Source: Fomitopsis serialis
Taxonomy: Eukaryota; Basidiomycota; Agaricomycetes; Polyporales; Fomitopsidaceae
Direction: 5' to 3'
DNA length: 64,000 nucleotides
Assembly: GCF_022376445.1 (NCBI RefSeq)
Contig: NW_025954970.1
Location: forward strand, 434,001 to 498,000
The notes beneath the pieces are model-generated. The model worked only from the letters and a program-made list of their open reading frames with translations, did no database searches and was not told the origin of the DNA. Position 1 is the first letter of the stretch. Each line of letters starts with the position of its first letter. Positions 21,892 through 33,616 of the stretch are shown piece after piece. Position numbers and translations under genes: made by a program.

Positions 21892-23437
21892 ATGGAAACT
21901 AAGAACTCATTCAGTACCGTAGCCTATACAACTCCAGTCGTCCATGGACCTCGAACCATCAATGAGCTACCGTCCGATGTGCTAGGCATCATCCTCGGAG
22001 AAGTCTTTCACGCCATCCGGCAGCCATACATTGAACGGGAAGCAGCCGCTCCGGATCTCACTCAACTGTCCTCTTGGCCCACCTGGGCAGACAGAACTCA
22101 AGAATATCCCTTCGCAGAGTCCCTCGCTAGTGTCTGCACGCTCTGGCGCGATATCATGTCGAACGTTTCCTGCTTTTGGACTCCGCTTGTGATCTGGCTC
22201 GGCAGAGATCCTACGCCTCTCTCAACGATCTGTCAGTATCTCTCTTGGTCGCGGCACCAACTCCTCGAGATCTACGTCTTGCGCAGGTACGACCCGTTGG
22301 TGGAAGATCGCACAGAGATGGTTCAGATAACGACCATTCTCGAGGTGCTCCTACCACATGTGAAGCGGTGGAAGGTCCTGTGCATGAAACTCCTCCACTC
22401 AAGCTCGCTTCCTCGTCCACGCGTCGATCTTGTAGGCCACGCGGAGAACCTGGTCCGACTGAACCTCGACTTCATCATCGACGACGCCGTCGGGCACGCC
22501 GCGACGACCATATACGCAGTGGAAGGTTTCAGAACTCCCATGCTGCAGGAGCTCTGATGTACGGCCACCACTTCTTCGAGTCTTACATGCGGCACTTTCC
22601 CAGCTTAGGCATGATGCCGCCTAAACTCGCCCGCCTTGCCTTGGCGAACTACGCACAAAGCACGAGTTCTTCCTCTTGCTCGACCTCCTAAGATGCCTTG
22701 TGACTTGCCGTGATCTGCGCACGCTTTATCTCGAAAACCTCGAGCTCGACTTGTTGTATAACGGCCACTTTGCTGTCCCTGCTCTCCAACTCCCGCCCAT
22801 ACGGCCGTCCTGGGCGGCCAGCGTGGGCTTCGTCGATATGTCTGGCGACATCATCGCGGAGTACTACCGCCTTCTCCAGGAACCCTATGTGGATACCGTC
22901 GCGTACACGCGCTGCACGCACCCCAGCGTGCTCTACCCTGCGCTCACTCATCCCGTCGGCGAGTCAGACAACGTCCGCATCACCGGGATCGCGTGTCCGA
23001 GGACGCTCATGTACTACCTCAGCAACGTCGTCTACGGTAACTCCTTCTTTGACGCGACGATCGTGGACTGCGACGGTCTCTGCGCTGAGGTCTTCCAGGC
23101 GCTCGCGGAGCCTGTATTGGAAGGAGGCGACGAGTGGCTGTGCCCGAATCTCACAAGTCTCACCATCGTTGGGTGCACAAAATTCAGCAGCGGCGACTTG
23201 AGGGCGGCGCTCGAGGCACGGGAGAAGGTGCATGTGGCGACGGGATATCCAGAGGAGTACGACCCAGGGCATGTGGTCTCGTTTGTGTCGTGTCTACGCG
23301 TGCGCGATTGCTGCGAGCTCGCGCCGGAGGACAAGGAGTTTTTTGAGGATATGTATACTCTGGCGGATGTTCGGTGGGACGACTGTCCGGTGAGACATCG
23401 TTGGAGAGGATGGTATAACTTATCAACTGAGTCCTGA
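21892..23437 (+). pseudogene. F-box protein, full length but with two frameshifts
   Basis: The start METKNSFSTVAYTTP leads to an F-box (INELPSDVLGIILGEVF) and the usual ASVCTLWRDIMSNVSCFWTPL segment; the remainder is an F-box/LRR-like tail (LVRLNLDFII, LARLALANYA, LRTLYLENLELDLL, LTSLTIVGCTKF). This is the standard layout of Agaricomycete F-box proteins of about 500 residues, here about 515 if both breaks are healed. The frame slips near 22553 (after MLQEL) and near 22660 (after ANYAQ); each is restored by one added base, in CC and AAAA contexts. No introns are needed. It shares no obvious sequence beyond the F-box with the left-edge copy. Substrate unknown; it would act with Skp1-cullin in ubiquitylation. 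Confidence 0.75.
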
Positions 23438-24080
23438 ACCGGCGGCTTAGCACTTGTGCATTAGAGAGTGTTCTTTGAAGTCAAGGTTCGACGCTTGCGA
23501 CCGTTGTAACAATCGATGCAACTGAGGAAGAGCGAACGAAGTGAATAGCCGCGCGCGTAGCAGTAAGTAGACGGAAAACGGCCCAGCCTGCGGGCAACGT
23601 TGCAACTTGTCCTTCCTAAGGCTACTATGTTCACGTCGTAAGTATTCACGGTCCCTCGCCGCAACCGGCCCATTGCTCAAAATCCGCTCCTATTACAACC
23701 TTCGCTCCGTCTAACGGTCAACTTGAAGGCAGTCGAGATTGCGACTATTAATATACCCGAATATAGCTCGGGCACAATTAGTTTGTCTGTACTTACCAGG
23801 TTTCGCGTACACAACAGTGGCCGGTCGACCCTTGCAATGCGCTGTGCCATGATGCCCTTTTGTCACCAAACATTCACACTCCCTGGACTATACGACCTGA
23901 AGTCTCAATCGCGAGTCGTACTACAATAGCCGATCGAAGATTGGCGCGGAGAGGAGGACGAGGAGCTGTGTGAGGGAGGACGAGGAGCTGTGTGTGAGAT
24001 GTGAATTGTGGACCGTTGACTGGCTGCCTGACGAAGAATATTCTATCTGATTATGTAGTGAGTCGTTCTATGTCATCCTG
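23438..24080. other. Gap with a short tandem repeat, no gene seen
   Basis: No coding signal. It contains the 22-bp duplication at 23953-23996. Confidence 0.4.
23953..23996. repeat. Two-copy 22-bp tandem repeat
   Basis: GGAGGACGAGGAGCTGTGTG occurs at 23953 and again at 23975, in adjacent 22-bp units differing only at the end. Confidence 0.8.
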
Positions 24081-24508
24081 TCAAATGGAGCAGTGGTCTC
24101 CGAACGGTACGTTGTCTATCGAGTATGCTATCAATCCGCCACAGCCTCACAAGCTAGCATATCAGTACCACCTACATGGCAGAACCCATCGACGCTCGAT
24201 TCGTACCAGTTCAGGCGGTGGCTGCGCAGTCTGAGTCTCACAGGTATGTGCGGCCTGAAAGGTCTTCCAAGAAATGGGACGCACAGGCGTTCGTGTCGTC
24301 CAGGCGGCACAGCCGCAGTGGTGCACGGTCTTGCCGTTTCTGGTGACATCGTACAGGATGTAGCTCAGGTCTCCGACCGTTCCGGTCAGAACATATTCCA
24401 GTGCAGAGTATAAAAGTTATACTGCTGATAGCACGGCCACCGACAAACCTGCCTTTCATAGCCAGTCTTCCAGTTGCACCCGCCTTCTCCTAATAACCCT
24501 AGACCGGC
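24081..24508 (+). repeat. 5'-flanking block of member E, paralogous to that of member D
   Basis: Counterpart of 16931-17365. See that entry for shared words and spacing. The block indicates that D and E arose by duplication of a segment larger than the coding region. Confidence 0.55.
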
Positions 24509-25459
24509 ATGACCATCCGAACGAAGATGGCCCGCAATATTAATGCTAAAGGCTCCGTTCGCTTCGAGACAGTCTATGACCTGATCCACACCGTCGAGCG
24601 GAACGAGTTCAACCGACTCACTCCGGTCGTCTCCACAAAGCGCAAACGACAGCGCGCAGAGGATCTATTCAGGGATGCGTGCGTCGTAGAGGATCTATTC
24701 AGGGATGCGTGCGTCGTACATGGGATGATAGAGGGGCGCATGACCATTGGGGAGAAGCAAATTTGGGAGGCGATGCGACTACGGTGAGTCTTATGAGGTA
24801 GAGGACGAAGACGTGCTAATTAATGGGTATTTAATGGGTACCTGGGGCGCCGCTAGGGCTGGTAATGCGCGGAACGATAGCTCAGCTCGCTACTTGGAAG
24901 CTGCTAGGAGCCTGTGGCGGGTTGCGGTTGTACGTGTATTTTCTTTCGGCTTGTCTCATCCATACTCACCGTATCCCTCTCATCAGAGCGCGGTAGACCA
25001 CGTATATGACCGCCAACGTTTTGACCAGTACAATAATCATCTACCTCAGACCTGGCAGCAAGCTCGAGCTCCTTGGGCACCTCAGCTCCCTCGGGCGCCC
25101 CAGCCACCTCAAGTACCTCAGCCCCCTCGAGTACCTCAGCCCCCTCGAGTTCCTCTGGTCCCTCTGGTCCCTCGGGTCCCTCAGGTCCCTCGAGCTCAGC
25201 CCGCCCAGCGCGGTGCCCGGCCCAGACGGATGCCGAAGGGCTACACTGCACCGCAACAGGTGTGGTATCCGCCTGCGCCCTTACCGACGCACGACCCCAG
25301 GTTCGCGCCCGCGGCGTTCCCGCCGACGTGGATGCCACACTTCATGCCGGCTCCGACGCCGGTATGGTTCCCCGTCCCGCTCGCGCCCCGTTGTAAGTGT
25401 CGTTCCGAGACTCTGTTCGAGAGGTGTGCTGCTTTGGCTGACGGCGTGTTGCAGATTGA
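24509..25459 (+). CDS. Family A-E, member E: proline-rich protein of unknown function (244 aa)
   Basis: Exons 24509-24783, 24881-24929, 24987-25392 and 25455-25459 give an uninterrupted frame of 244 residues; the last exon supplies only the end of a Tyr codon and TGA. Intron 1 is phase 2 (CG|GTGAGT), intron 2 phase 0, both at family positions. The head has RFETVYDLIHTVERNE, then a duplicated EDLFRDACVV unit, then YLEAARSLWRVAV. Exon 3 is a long low-complexity tract of proline with Q, V, R and L (PQPPRVPQPPRVP, VPLVPRVPQVP), followed by QQVWYPPAP, PRFAPAAFPPTWMPHFMP and VWFPVPLAPRY. It is the longest and best-preserved member. No signal peptide or membrane span. The function is unknown. Confidence 0.72.
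24659..24718 (+). repeat. Perfect 30-bp tandem duplication inside member E exon 1
   Basis: Bases 24659-24688 and 24689-24718 are identical, keep the frame and duplicate ten residues (EDLFRDACVV). Identity at all 30 positions implies a recent event. Confidence 0.9.
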
Positions 25460-25812
25460 CTCCGGATTAGATGTCGAACGGCCACGACAGCGCGCATCTA
25501 CGAGGGCCTGAGATGATCGAGCGTCGACGCCCGCGCATGCTCAGTGGTGTACTGCACCCGTGACGGATGACTACGAATCTGTCTAGTATCGAGGTCGAGG
25601 TGGTCCATCTGATGGTCAGTGGCCTGGCGCGGTGGCTCAGTGGTTGTCTGGGATTGGAGGTGTGGTCTATCTATGATGTAGGTACAGTACAGTACTGAAC
25701 GACTCAACAAAAGATGCCGTGACTACATGTTGTAATGCCTATGCTGTGTAGAAACAGGGGTCAGTGATAGTATACATGGGCTGGCTGATGCAATAGGTGC
25801 AATAGTCCATGC
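25460..25812. other. Convergent gap between member E and DUF6533 copy 2
   Basis: Both neighbours end here (plus-strand E, minus-strand DUF6533). No further gene seen. Confidence 0.4.
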
Positions 25813-27745
25813 TCAAGTCGGCGGCGATACGCACACGGAACAAATTATAGAGATGAAGCTAGATCGCGAAGGTCGCTTCCGGCGCTTCCGTGATGCATGC
25901 TTGGACCGTCCGCTGTTCAACGTTCTAATGCAAAATTTTGCGGACCACTTGCAGGCCCATCCTACGGCACTTTGAAGCCTCGGCCTCAGCCTTCGTAATG
26001 TAACAAGATAGAGCATATTATGGCGCACCGTCTTGAGGGATGCACTGCAGACGGTCTGCACGTCTTCCAGCTCGATCGCATCCAGTTGTCTTGTGTCCTC
26101 TTCCCCTTCGTCGAGACCTTCGCCGTCGGCGACTTCGTCGTAGAAGCTATCTCCATTCGAGTCATGCTCCAACTTGTCATCGTCGCCGATGAAGGTCAGG
26201 GACCCCCTGAGTGCATCGACACCTCGCGAAAAGTAAGGGATTCCCAACGTTGTCAGCACGACGCTACTCAAAGCGGTGCCACTGGTGCCATCGTTCGCTG
26301 CTTGGCTTGCTTCGCGAAGGTTGAGGAAGAAGCGCGTGAGAATGATTGTCGAGAATCTGTGGGTGTACGGTGAGTACGACTGAGACGGTCCAGGGCCGAA
26401 GGATGCTTGACGAACGCAAGTCTAAGGTACTGGAAACCCTGGAACGTCTACGGATAATGTCAGTACGCTCTCTCGTAGAGAACGAGTTGCATCTGAAGAC
26501 TTACCACTGATGCATAAATGACCATGTCGAGAACGGAGATGATGAGTAGCGACCTAGTGCAGTTGAGTGTGGAACGGCGGCATCGATCGACTCGAACGTA
26601 CCCGAAGTATACGCTTCCTGATGTAATTAATAGTGTAGTTATGAGTCTGAAATATACATTCAGACAGAGCAGCTGAACTCACCATCACGCCACAGAAGAA
26701 AACTCAAGGTGGGTTGTTGATTCTCTCGGCGGGCGACCCGTATCGTGTGGTAGGTGCGGCGCCAAGTGGAAAAGAGACCGAGCGCATCTGCGACCGAGCT
26801 AGATATTACCGATGCTATAAAAACTACGTGAATGTCGTTAGCAACCGACGTTAGTATCTGAGTACATGATGCTAACATCTGACATTATTCAGCGATAGAT
26901 CCTTTGTGGTGACTGTCATAGGGAGGACGTACGGGACGTTGATAGGAGATGTGCTCTCGACGGCACAGCCAAGAGGCGAAGGTAGAGGAACAGTCCTCTT
27001 CGTGGCAGTGCCGAACTGTCGAGCATTGTTGAAACTCGAACTACGAGCGGTGCACTGGGAAGTACTCACTATGTCAAAGGCGGTCCGTACAAGCGACAAT
27101 ACCAGGACGATAAAAGGTAATCGCCAATCTTGGCCATTGATAGCGTATACTCGCAGGGCAGTTATGACTGATCCGTTGCGCGTTTGAAATGCACGACAGA
27201 CGTCGTTAGACATTGACACTCACCAGCAATTATTGAATCATAGACAGCTAAGGTAATTTGAGAAGCAATATTGGTGATGAAGGCTCTACTCCGCGAGTCA
27301 GTACGGGTAGAATGAACGTGATAGTAGGGTACCTCTAGCACGGGCATATGAGTCAGATTCCGTACAATTCAGAGCCAACCATGACTTACATGGCAATCCA
27401 TATCAACCAGATCTTCGAAGCATAGCAGACCGAAGTTTGCAATGGTTGCTCCATGTAACGTCACGGCAAGTGCAGCGACCACGGAGAAACGGCAGCGCCA
27501 TAGGTACTCTATCTCTTGACCAAGCACAATGCTATGATCGAACAGGTAGACAGCTACTTATCGCCTATCAGTCCTGTCAAAACCGATCGAAGACGTGTAT
27601 GGAACTCACCGAATGAAGCTATGAGAACGTAGTTGTTTGCTGCCCTGCAAGGGTGTCACAAAACTGTCAATATACAGCAGAATTCATGCACAACTCACGC
27701 AAGTTGCACCGCCAACTGTAATTCTTCCACAGCCGCGGCGCGCAT
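25813..27745 (-). CDS. DUF6533-type 7-TM protein, copy 2
   Basis: ATG at 27745 (MRAAAVEELQLAVQLA, donor GTGAGT). Later exons: NNYVLIASF; VYLFDHSIVLGQEIEYLWRC; NFGLLCFEDLVDMDCHV; SRAFITNIASQITLAVYDSI; VITALRVYAINGQDW; FIASVISSSVADALGLFSTW with RRTYHTIRVARRE; and the terminal exon FSTIILTRFFLNLREASQA, FSRGVDALRGSLTFIGDDD, ending with an acidic tail and stop at 25813. The exon order is the same in all copies in this window. Frames join well by eye. The protein is expected in a membrane with about seven spans and a cytosolic tail. It is the closest relative of copy 3 on the same strand 5.9 kb away. Ligand, partner and function are unknown. Confidence 0.68.
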
Positions 27746-30700
27746 TTTGCATGGCTGGAGATCGTGAGCGAAGACTTGCTGGGAAGTTGGACGACTGGTA
27801 TAAGTACGGCATGCGCCAAGAAGAACCGAAGCCGCTTACTCCGCAGTACCTGCGTCTTGGCTCGGGAGACGGGAGATGATCGAGAGGGCGATCCAGGGCG
27901 ATCCGAAGGTCTCGGTTTTCTACTTATCCCGCGTGATCGGGAAACAGATGGGCCATGGCCCGTGCCACTGCAACCGTCGCCACCAACTCGCCACACACAT
28001 TCTGGGAGAAGCGCGCAGACGTACAACGCCCATCGCGCATGCGGGGAGGAGCCAAAGCGATGAGAGCGATCGACCTAACATAGCCAACGAACCGCATCAA
28101 AACCGCATCATTTTGTTTTTGCGTCTACGACGCAGGTGAAACATGACTCCCCTCTACTAATCACAGCAGCCGTCGCCTTCAAGTTGTGCTTTGAAATGTC
28201 TACATCATGGCACGTAACACGTGTAACAGCGCCTGACCCAGCCGTTGGCAGAACGTCGACCCAAATGACGCTGTGCCGACAATTACGACGTGATAACACT
28301 AAATAACACAGTTCTCTATGATTCATGGAAAGATCCCGGACTCAGATAACCCGAGCATCTGCTTTCAGCCTGTGGGAGAACACGAATGACCTCCACTACC
28401 ACTTGCCGAATACGCGTCGCCATCGTACGTCTGAGCTAGCGTTTGTCGTGTGGAATCGACACTCATCGGGAAGACTCTGGCTCTAACTGTGCACCAAATT
28501 GTGAGACTACATCGGCGCAACAGCAACGCGCGTTACAGGATCCCTCAAAGATGTACATAGAGCCGAGCTCGTCAGCTACATCAGTTACATGGCTCGAGTC
28601 CCGTCCCACAAAGATGACGATTCGAATTCGTCTCACAGGACTTGTGGGGGTTCCCAATCCCAGCGGCGCCCCGAAGCCATTTAGGTCAAGACTGGAGCTG
28701 GGAAGAAACGCCAATCCCAGGGGGGGTCCCGCGCTGTGTCCCTGCCGCGGCACGTCAGGAAAGCAGCATCAGACAAGCACCCGTGGCTCGGTCTCATCCC
28801 AGCCGATGGGAGTTGCATCCCGGAAGGGGAGTACGACGGCGGGTGCGATTCCGACCGGTCCACAGTAGCTCCGCGTCCTGCACTGCGCGCGGATTGTGCT
28901 CGGCTTGTTGCGCATTCCCCGCGGACACCACCTGTTGATCTCTCAACTCGCCGTCTCCATTGGCTTGGTGAAAGCCTACAACCGAGTCTATCGTCCGTTC
29001 TTGACTGCTATATATGTATGTATGTCAGTATCGCACGCGCTTGGGGTCGTGTCCCGAGTATCAGGGACTGACCTTTGTATGATACCGCCGTGAGTAAGTC
29101 CGAGTCATCAAATTTCAATGACGAAATGATATGTGCGTAATATAATGCGCCACGAAGCTCGCCTCGGCGATAACGACTTCCGGTCCCTCGTCAATACGAT
29201 GATATTTGGTTGATATCACCGCTCTGTTGTCCCGCTTGCAAGTTGATGGGAGTACGATGCACAAATCCTGTCTCCCGGGGACACTCTGAGGATCGTAAGA
29301 GGATTGCGTATGACTGAGGCGCAAACTCATAGAGCGCAGCCTAGCCGGCCTGCAGCTGACATACGTAAGCACGGGCCGTGGAGGTGAAGATCAAGTGAAT
29401 ACTTACTAGCATCAGACTCTCATCAGCTCTCATCACGCACCATAGGGTGCCCGCTCGTGTTGTCTACCACGCGAAGGAACTAGGGGAGATGTTTACCAGA
29501 AACGGATCTCGCAGTGCGCGGGAGGGGTAGGCTTTCTGGATCCGGGACCAGCGAAGTCAGATACATCTTCAGGAATCCGGATATCGTTGTGGATGGGATA
29601 GCGCCCTCGCGCGATAGGCAACGCAACTCGAGAGGATACAAACAGTATATGGTTTCGAGCAGGCTGGCAGCGTGATGAACGGGTAAAGCAGATGTGCAGC
29701 CTGAGCCTGGGCGCCTGACATGTTCGTGTTCAGCGCGGCTATTGGCGGCCGGGACCGCCGGACTACGCGCTTACGACCCGGCGCACTTAGACTCCCAAGT
29801 CAAGCAGTCAATTCATAGTCGTTCTACAATCTACTGGTACATATGCGAGGTCTGTCTGCAATGGATCGTCGTCAGCCTGGTAGAACAGCAAATACTGCGA
29901 CACCGGTATGAGCGACGTCTCGTTTGCATAATTACACACTGATGCTCGTGCCTTGACTACTAGTAGTCAGTAACTTACAGTCACGTCGAGAGCAACCAAT
30001 CCGACTATTGCGCAGGTACCTTGAAGCACGCCCTCATAACTCAGCCAATTCAGAACGTTTCGTCAGAATCCCGTGAGTGGTCCGTCAGAGTTGGGCGGAC
30101 ATTAGAGAGGCACGTCGTCCCACTGGTAATGTCACTTGTCGTCTTCCGCCATGAACTACCGGTACTTATGCGACAGGTCACTTCCTGCTGCGCTCGTGCC
30201 AGGCAACGATGTGCGCATGCTGCGACAAGCCTCCCAAAAGGAGCGAGTTCGCATTCCCTTGTCATCGATGACACCCGTGATTCGTAACTTCCGTTGGCCG
30301 GTTGTTTGTGTTAATGTGAGGACGGGACTTCAAGCTAAGGCGTCGCCAGTGACGTTGACGTTGAACCTGGATCACTGAGTAAGCCTCTGACTGCCTTTGT
30401 CTCCCCATAACGACGACGACTTCTATGGTGATGTACTTAGTCTCACGTCCAGATATGTAACCTGATATGCAATGCACTCGCGTACTATTGCCGCATCTAT
30501 TGCACAGTGAAGAATATGTACAGGGGGCCATAATTGAACATCGAAGAATACTGAGGGATGCGCGCGCGGAGAACGGTGTGTGCCAGAGCTTTGTAGGAGA
30601 TTGCAATGCTGAGCGAAGCGAGTATCCGGATTCTGTCCAACTTATCAGGTACGACATTCCTGCAGAGCACAGTTATTGCAGTACGTACACATGCTGCCTT

Positions 30701-31942
30701 CCCAATCTACCTGTCTACCAACTGTGATTATCCTATCTACACAGCTCTAAGAGACGCGATACGGCGCCGAATCCTCGATGAATCGAGTACTTCATCTTGT
30801 AGGCGTACAGTAATGCTCCCGATCATTGACCCTGCCTAGAAGACCGTCCTCTCCTCACTCAAAGAGGTTTCTTTAGGTCTGCCTAGGGAGACTACCCTGC
30901 CGTTCTCAAGGCTGTCCAATCCGCTTGCTGTCAGAGCGAGACCGCGTTTTCAGCCTCCGCAGTGCCACAATCACGGCCGCTGAAGGTTACATCGTGCGTG
31001 TGCAGTCCGATGCTGATTCAACTAGATGCATCACCGCCTCAGGGGTGATACTACATACTACCTGTATTAGCCTTGTAGGGTTCTGCAGTCAAGGACGGCT
31101 CTCGTGGAGACCATGATGTGTCCAATCTAACTTATGATCTGCGGACCGTGCTGTTTTACACGAGAACGTCAGGAACGGTGTTGAGTTGAGCGCTCTGGTG
31201 GGCCTTGTCGCATTATGACAGTTGGAGCCTGAATAATCTTGCCTCACAGCACTGGCGACGCCGCCGTGCTGAAGGAAGCCATCATACCTAAATTCAATCG
31301 TCGTTGGTTGTCCTTCGCTGATGACAGCCTCCGGCATTTCAAATCTACTCAAAACAAACAAGGTTCGTCAAGGTTGCTCAAGCTATCAGCCGCCGTTCTG
31401 AGTGCTGTAGTAGCAGGGTCTGTCAAGTCTTGACCAAATTAGCTGACGTGACATATACATACGTTCTGACTCAAGCTAAGTAGACGAAGACAGATGTCAG
31501 CGCGGAGGTCTTGACACGTCGCAGTGACACACCGACCTAGGCATTAGTTATGTTGCTCAGTCAGCTGCTCCGAATGACTCTTCTCTAAGACCCAGCGCGC
31601 TCACAAGACTGGTATGTGTCCTAATCGGAAGTGAATAGACCGCCATCTTATTGTGACCTCATCACAACTCGCTCCCCCGCTTCTTTATGAGACCGACTCG
31701 CTATATCATAGGCAGGCAGAAATGTCTATGTACCACAGTCCACGCTAACAATGCACATAGTGTATACTGCTAAAACACGGATTTAAAGACTACACGGAAT
31801 AGCTCCTCCCCATGTTGCCGTTTAACATGCTTGACTGTCCGTCCAACATCCTCGTCGACAGCCCATTGCATGGCTTCCGCTGCCGTAAAGCGTCACCAGC
31901 GGGTTTCTACATGTCTGCCTGCTCGCCGATCGCATTATGGTT
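27746..31942. other. About 4.2 kb without a supportable gene
   Basis: A plus-strand frame beginning with ATG at 27752 (MAGDRERRLAGKLDDWYKYG) diverges from copy 2 and could be a small exon, but it ends at 27879 with no recognised continuation. Frames at 28443-28868, 28896-29093, 30262-30657 and 30925-31116 are open but featureless. No mobile element ends were recognised. Confidence 0.3.
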
Positions 31943-33616
31943 CTACACCCCTGAGACTCGGTCACTGCTGGCCTCGTCATCGAGCCGGTTATCACATGCG
32001 TCATGTCGCACGGTAGCGTTGTCGCCGATGAAGGTAAGGGATCCTCCGAGCGAGTCGATACCTTGGGAGAAGTGCAAGGAGCCTATGTGTGCCGACAGGG
32101 CAAACGTCGAAACGGTCTCGCCTATCAACGCTTGGCTCGCCTCGCGCAGGTTGAGGAAGAAGCGCGAGAGAATAATCGTTGAGAATCTACGGATGTACTT
32201 ATGGTGAGTATCCTTCAAATTCCCAAAGGATGATCGACGAACGCGAGCCTCAGGTATTGAAATCCCTGGAAGGACTGAACAAAGCAAAGTCAGCATGATT
32301 ACTCATGAATATAAGAGATGGATCTGGAGTAATCACCACCGCTGTATAGATCGCCATGTCAAGAATTGCGATGATGAACAAAGACCTAGCAAATATGAAA
32401 GTCGATAACAGTGTCATGTACTGGTCTAAACGTACCCGAAGTATACCGTTCCTAGGGTGTTGGTCAGTCGCTGGAAGCTGCATCTAGACAAGGATATAAC
32501 CGACCGTCTCGCCACAGAAGGAAACTCAAGGTAGGGCTCCCATTTTCCTGGCGGTTACTCCGTATTGTGTGGTAGGTACGACGCCAGGTGACAAGCAACA
32601 CAATGGCATCCGCGACTGAGCTGCACACTACGGATGCGATGAAAACTATAGACATCGTTAGCATCTGTCATTATCTCAAGGGAGACATGATACGAACACC
32701 TGTCACCAATTAGCAACGCATTACATGTGGCAACTGCTATAAGTGAAGCACGTACGAGTCGTTTATAGAAGATGTGCTCTCGACTGCACAGCCGAGAGGC
32801 GCAGGCAGAGGGTCGGTCGTCTTCGTGGCAGTGCCGAACTATCAAAAATAGTTGAAACCCTTCGGATGACGACGACTCATACTTTGGGAAGTGCTCACTA
32901 TGTCGTAGGCTGCCCGAATCAGCGACAATGCTAGGACAACAACTCCTAACCGACAATCTCGGCCGCTGATAGCATAGACTCGCAGGGCGGTGATGGCTGG
33001 TGCAATCAAGTTAGTATGACATTGGCACGGCGGACGATCGCTCGGTATAGTAAAAGAACTCACCCGCAATTGTTGCGTCAAAAACGGCCAAGGTGACTTG
33101 AGAAGCGATGGTCCCAAGAAAAGCTCTGCAGCGTAAGTTAGCGGAGCCTATGAACGGATAGATCACGTATGATCATGGGGGTAGTACCGCTAGTAGGAGA
33201 GCAGGTAAGTCATACTCTGCGCAGACAGGAACTGATCGCGACCTACATGACAACCAAGATCAACAAGATCTTCGTAGCATAGAAGAATAAAGTTGGCAAT
33301 TGTTGCTGCATGTAGTAAGAGAACGAGTGCAGGGACAGCGGAGAAACGGTGGCGCCACATGTAGTCTATCTCTTGACTGAGAATCATGCCATGATCGAAC
33401 ATGTAGGCCGCTGATAATTGTGTTATATCAGAATGTACGTCTGGCATTAAGAAGTGGTTTCCGAGCTCACTGAATGATGCTACGAGAAGATAATTATTGG
33501 CTGACCTATGAGACCACCACGGAAACAGTCAACAACGCGGCCAAGAGACAGCGAATGAGATCATCTCACGCAAGTTGCACTGCCGACTGTATGTCTTGTA
33601 TAGCTGTTGCCCGCAT
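31943..33616 (-). CDS. DUF6533-type 7-TM protein, copy 3
   Basis: ATG at 33616 (MRATAIQDIQSAVQLA). Following exons: SANNYLLVASF; AAYMFDHGMILSQEIDYMWR with HRFSAVPALVLLLHAATIAN; FLGTIASQVTLAVFDATIA; PAITALRVYAISGRDCRL; FIASVVCSSVADAIVLLVTW with RRTYHTIRSNRQE; and the terminal exon FSTIILSRFFLNLREASQA, LHFSQGIDSLGGSLTFIGDN, stop at 31943. Exon order and many residues match copy 2 closely, so the two are a tandem pair. The small exon between the N-terminal helix and the third exon carries the recurring N-N-x-x-(L/V)-x-A-(A/S)-F signature. Function unknown. I checked the conserved exons but did not verify every splice. Confidence 0.68.

Noticed and set aside
27752..28139. Plus-strand frames starting MAGDRERRLAGKLDDWYKYG
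   Set aside because: Starts with a good ATG next to DUF6533 copy 2 but ends quickly; a continuation in another frame (to 28139) needs an unexplained shift and matches nothing I know.
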